Shown here in pieces: positions 61,378 through 64,000 of a DNA stretch of 64,000 nt. The DNA comes from Paramecium pentaurelia. Its lineage: Eukaryota > Ciliophora > Oligohymenophorea > Peniculida > Parameciidae. Positions within the stretch are counted from its first letter, which is position 1; each line of letters starts with the position of its first letter. The notes under the pieces are model-generated. The model worked only from the letters and a program-made list of their open reading frames with translations. It made no database searches and had not been told where the DNA came from. Both the position numbers and the translations under genes were made by a program. Location of the stretch: NCBI GenBank assembly GCA_905183005.1, contig CAJJDO010000031.1, positions 537,842 through 601,841 of the forward strand. Reading direction: 5' to 3'.

Positions 61378-62013
61378 ATGAAGTGCTCTTGTAACAATGA
61401 TTTGATTATACAATTTTCAAATGATAAATTGTACATTTAAGCTTGTATTCAAATTGTATCAATTATTCATAGGTAATAATTCACAAAATTTTATCCCAAA
61501 ATATCAAGGATTGCCTGAATCTACTAATGAAAGTAATGAAGAAAGTAATTAAATTGTTCGATTTATGTAATAATTTACTAATAAGAATCTTGATTAAAAT
61601 TCTTTTAAATAGATTTTTGAGTTCAATGCAAATAGTTAAAGTGTATAACATTAAATAAATTGTAGCATTTTAAAATGTCAATTGATAATGATAATAATTT
61701 TAGAATTATGAGTTCTCAATAGCCTATTATTAATCAATGCATCTGTTAACATGAATTAAAAAAATAGAAAAAATAAAAACAGAAAGCAAAACAACCACAA
61801 CCTAAACCAACTATTGAAAAAACTTAAGAAAATTCAGATTCTAAAACATCTCAAAAATAATCGAAAGCTCATTCTTAAGTGAATGAGGAAATTCGCATTT
61901 TTGAAGATAAAATTAGATCATATACATCTGACATTGATGAATCGAAAAAAAAATCATTAAATCTTCCACAAGAGTGGATAAAAAGATTAGGAACCTAAAA
62001 AAAGAAGAAGTGA
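61378..62013 (+). CDS. hypothetical basic protein
   Basis: 194 aa with introns of 28 and 23 nt, both of which are required to keep the frame. Starts MKCSCNNDLIIQFSNDKLYI. The middle is Asn/Ser-rich; the second half is strongly basic (HELKKQKKQKQKAKQPQPKP) and ends LNLPQEWIKRLGTQKKKK. No recognised domain. Divergent from the MORN gene, 180 bp between starts. Confidence 0.55.
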
Positions 62014-62153
62014 AAATGATAAAAATACACAATCTTAAAAACAAATCATTTTAAAATTTAAAATTACTTAATTTTTGAATTATGTATCAATTACAATATA
62101 TATACAAATATTACATACAAGATATATTTAAATATAAGAGATAAGTATAGTTA

Positions 62154-63174
62154 TCAATTAAAATTATCTAATAATGCCAATCTTGCTTATATCTGATTAA
62201 TAAGTAAGTCATTCAATTTCTATTCTTTTTCAACATTTATTTTTACATTTATTTCCTCCTCTATCTTTTAAGCTTAACTATTTAAATGTTTAATTATATC
62301 TAAAGTCTTTTATACCTTATCTTAAGAAGACAAAAGGCTATCATCAACTATGTTTCTCTAAATATTGTAATAAAATTACCCACTCACTTGGTTGTACTTC
62401 TTGAACCTTTTTATGAATGTAAATACCCTTAGCTTATTCTTTTTTTTTACTTTTAGTTTATGGAATAGGTGACAATTTCTAAATTTATTAATCCCTTAAT
62501 TTTAACTTTATTTATTTCTTATTATTTTCTTCAGGCTTTTCTTCTGTTTATAATATTTTTTCTAGTTTAGTTATCAAATATTTATCAATAGATAATAATT
62601 GACTACCTTCAGAGCTTGTTTTGTTAGATTATTCATGTAAAGAAATAGGTTTTGATTTTTAGATGGATAAATAAGCAACTGAAGGATCTTCGTGAAATGT
62701 TTTAGAAACTGGTCTTGAATAAATCTCTTTTACAATTTCTGAATATTTTTATTAAGCATATTTTCTGGATTTTATTTGTTATCTTTTAGTAATTTATTTT
62801 AAATGCTCCTCTTGTTGATCATGAAGTAATTTAATATAAGTATCAGATTTCTTAAACCCCAATAATGGTACAGACTTTTTTTTACTTTATCTTTCTATTT
62901 CTTTTACAATCTTATTACTATCATATTGTTATTAATGTAACAAGATTGAGCTAAAATTGATAGGTTAAAAGAGGTTCTTTTTTGATGATAACATCTATCG
63001 ATGAAGTTGTTCTTAAATTTATTTTAATTAATTGTCTTTATTTTATAATGCAATTTTTTCTCTTCTTATTCTTTCTTTTATTAAATTAATTTTCTTGTCT
63101 TCTTCTAATGATTAATTTTTTCTATTATTTTCTAATTCTTCTAAAATAGATGACTTATTTAATCGTTGTTTCAT
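62154..63174 (-). CDS. coiled-coil protein, hypothetical
   Basis: 332 aa with one 22-nt intron. Starts MKQRLNKSSILEELENNRK; long helical coiled-coil stretches (KDNQLKQIQEQLHRQMLSSK; YIKLLHDQQEEHLKQITKRQ). Basic overall, with a short conserved-looking block SRPVSKTFHEDPSVAYL. The type is common among basal-body and axoneme-associated proteins of ciliates, but I cannot assign it. Confidence 0.6.
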
Positions 63175-63221
63175 TAATATAAATAATTTTATTATATTAT
63201 AAATTTTGATTATTTCTATTC

Positions 63222-63997
63222 TCATTTTTTTAGTAATACACTTTGTATCATTCTTTTTTCAAGCATATATTTATAGATTAATTCTTTCAAAATGGTTTTG
63301 TCAACACATTTAAACAAATTTAAGTCCTTCACTTCAAAACCTTAAGCAGCAATATATGCTCCACGTGCCCCAGACTTTCCTTTTTTATAAACTGATCTAA
63401 ACTTAGTTATGAAGTCTGCTTTTAATTATTTATAATAATTCTGGACAATTATTAATTATACTTTTCTTTTATTTATTAATAAATATTTACCCATCTAAAT
63501 ATGGTGATTTCTTAACTTCTTCATCCACTTAAAAGTTTATAATTGTTTTATTCATTTACTTTTTAATTTCTTTCACCTCTATACAATTTTAATAATGATA
63601 TTATACTTTCAATATCTTCTTTTTATATCTAATTGTACATGACTCCCCAATATTTATTCCATAACATAATTATTCTTTAAACATATGCTCCCACTCTTTT
63701 TTTGTAATTTCTATAGGATTCTATAACAGTTCTTATCAATCTTCTAAATCTATAAGTTTTTTGAATGATTTCACCAATCTATCCATAACTTTTCATAAAT
63801 GAAAAACAGATAAATTCAGCTCTTCTTTTTACTGTTTTTTAATAGATTTATGCAAAAACACAAAGACTTTATAATGTTTGAAATTTGGTTCTTAATTAAA
63901 TAGTTTCTCCATGTTTAGTAAGATATTTCTTTAAATTTAATCTTGTTCTATGTTTTTTTCTGATTATAGTAGCTTGATTCATTAAATGATTTGCCAT
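63222..63997 (-). CDS. IQ-motif-rich protein (may continue past the right edge)
   Basis: 247 aa from ATG 63995-63997, with one 32-nt intron at 63528-63559. Repeated basic aromatic helices look like IQ or IQ-like calmodulin-binding units (EIIQKTYRFRRLIRTVIESY; AYVQRIIMLWNKYW; LIIVQNYYKQLKADFITKFR). The frame is open upstream of the ATG to the window edge, so the real start may lie outside. Calmodulin binding is inferred. Confidence 0.6.
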
Positions 63998-64000
63998 TCC

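Noticed and set aside
1..64000. tRNA, rRNA or snRNA genes
   Set aside because: I scanned the intergenic spacers for GC-richer, structured stretches and found none that I could support; a covariance-model search would be decisive.
1..64000. Transposon or internal eliminated sequence
   Set aside because: No transposase motif and no convincing TA-bounded terminal inverted repeats were seen; the compact gene layout suits the rearranged macronuclear genome.

Overview
The window reads as macronuclear DNA of a Paramecium-like oligohymenophorean ciliate. The DNA is very AT-rich. Every convincing gene stays open only if TAA and TAG are read as glutamine and TGA is the sole stop, and the genes are interrupted by very short GT...AG introns, mostly 20-34 nt. 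Intergenic gaps are often only tens to a few hundred bases. A standard-code reading breaks nearly all of these genes. All exon joins were made by eye; where I give a residue count, exon length minus introns was divisible by three unless I say otherwise.

Layout. 1-6.9 kb: a frame-broken unknown gene, an MMS19-like gene, a small coiled-coil gene, a stretch with unresolved coding signal, a tail-anchored coiled-coil gene and a roadblock dynein light chain. 7.5-13.6 kb: a RABL2-like GTPase, a conserved helix-turn-helix-like protein, a Cys-rich surface protein, an EF-hand protein and TCTP. 13.6-23.8 kb, all minus strand: a folate/biopterin transporter, a protein with two cyclic-nucleotide-binding domains, and two tandem membrane proteins shaped like hybrid histidine kinases but lacking the catalytic residues. 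24.4-31 kb: a Ser-rich protein whose locus appears twice around an N, two tandem alpha/beta hydrolases, a hemingway/CFAP97-like protein and a probable organellar protein. 31-38.9 kb: a RING protein, a DGxGRDTYI-repeat protein, an ALBA protein with a long Arg-Asp-Asn repeat, a MYND-kinase fusion, a Myb protein and SmG. 39.3-50.9 kb: an unresolved ORF, an ABCA transporter, a single-pass membrane protein, a ULK-type kinase, a choline/ethanolamine kinase, a secreted LamG-like protein, an HMG-box protein and a seven-TM protein. 51-55.9 kb: MCM4, present as three overlapping pieces separated by two Ns. 56-64 kb: a CK1 kinase, several unknown or coiled-coil proteins, a MORN-repeat protein and an IQ-motif protein reaching the right edge.

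There is no operon-like functional grouping. The gene mix is housekeeping (MCM4, SmG, TCTP, MMS19) plus ciliary and signalling functions (RABL2, roadblock, CFAP97-like, MORN, kinases). The most unusual items are the pseudo-hybrid-kinase pair, the MYND-kinase fusion, the ALBA-RDN protein, and the assembly joins at the three Ns, which look like unmerged overlaps. One MCM4 overlap also joins two diverged gene copies.
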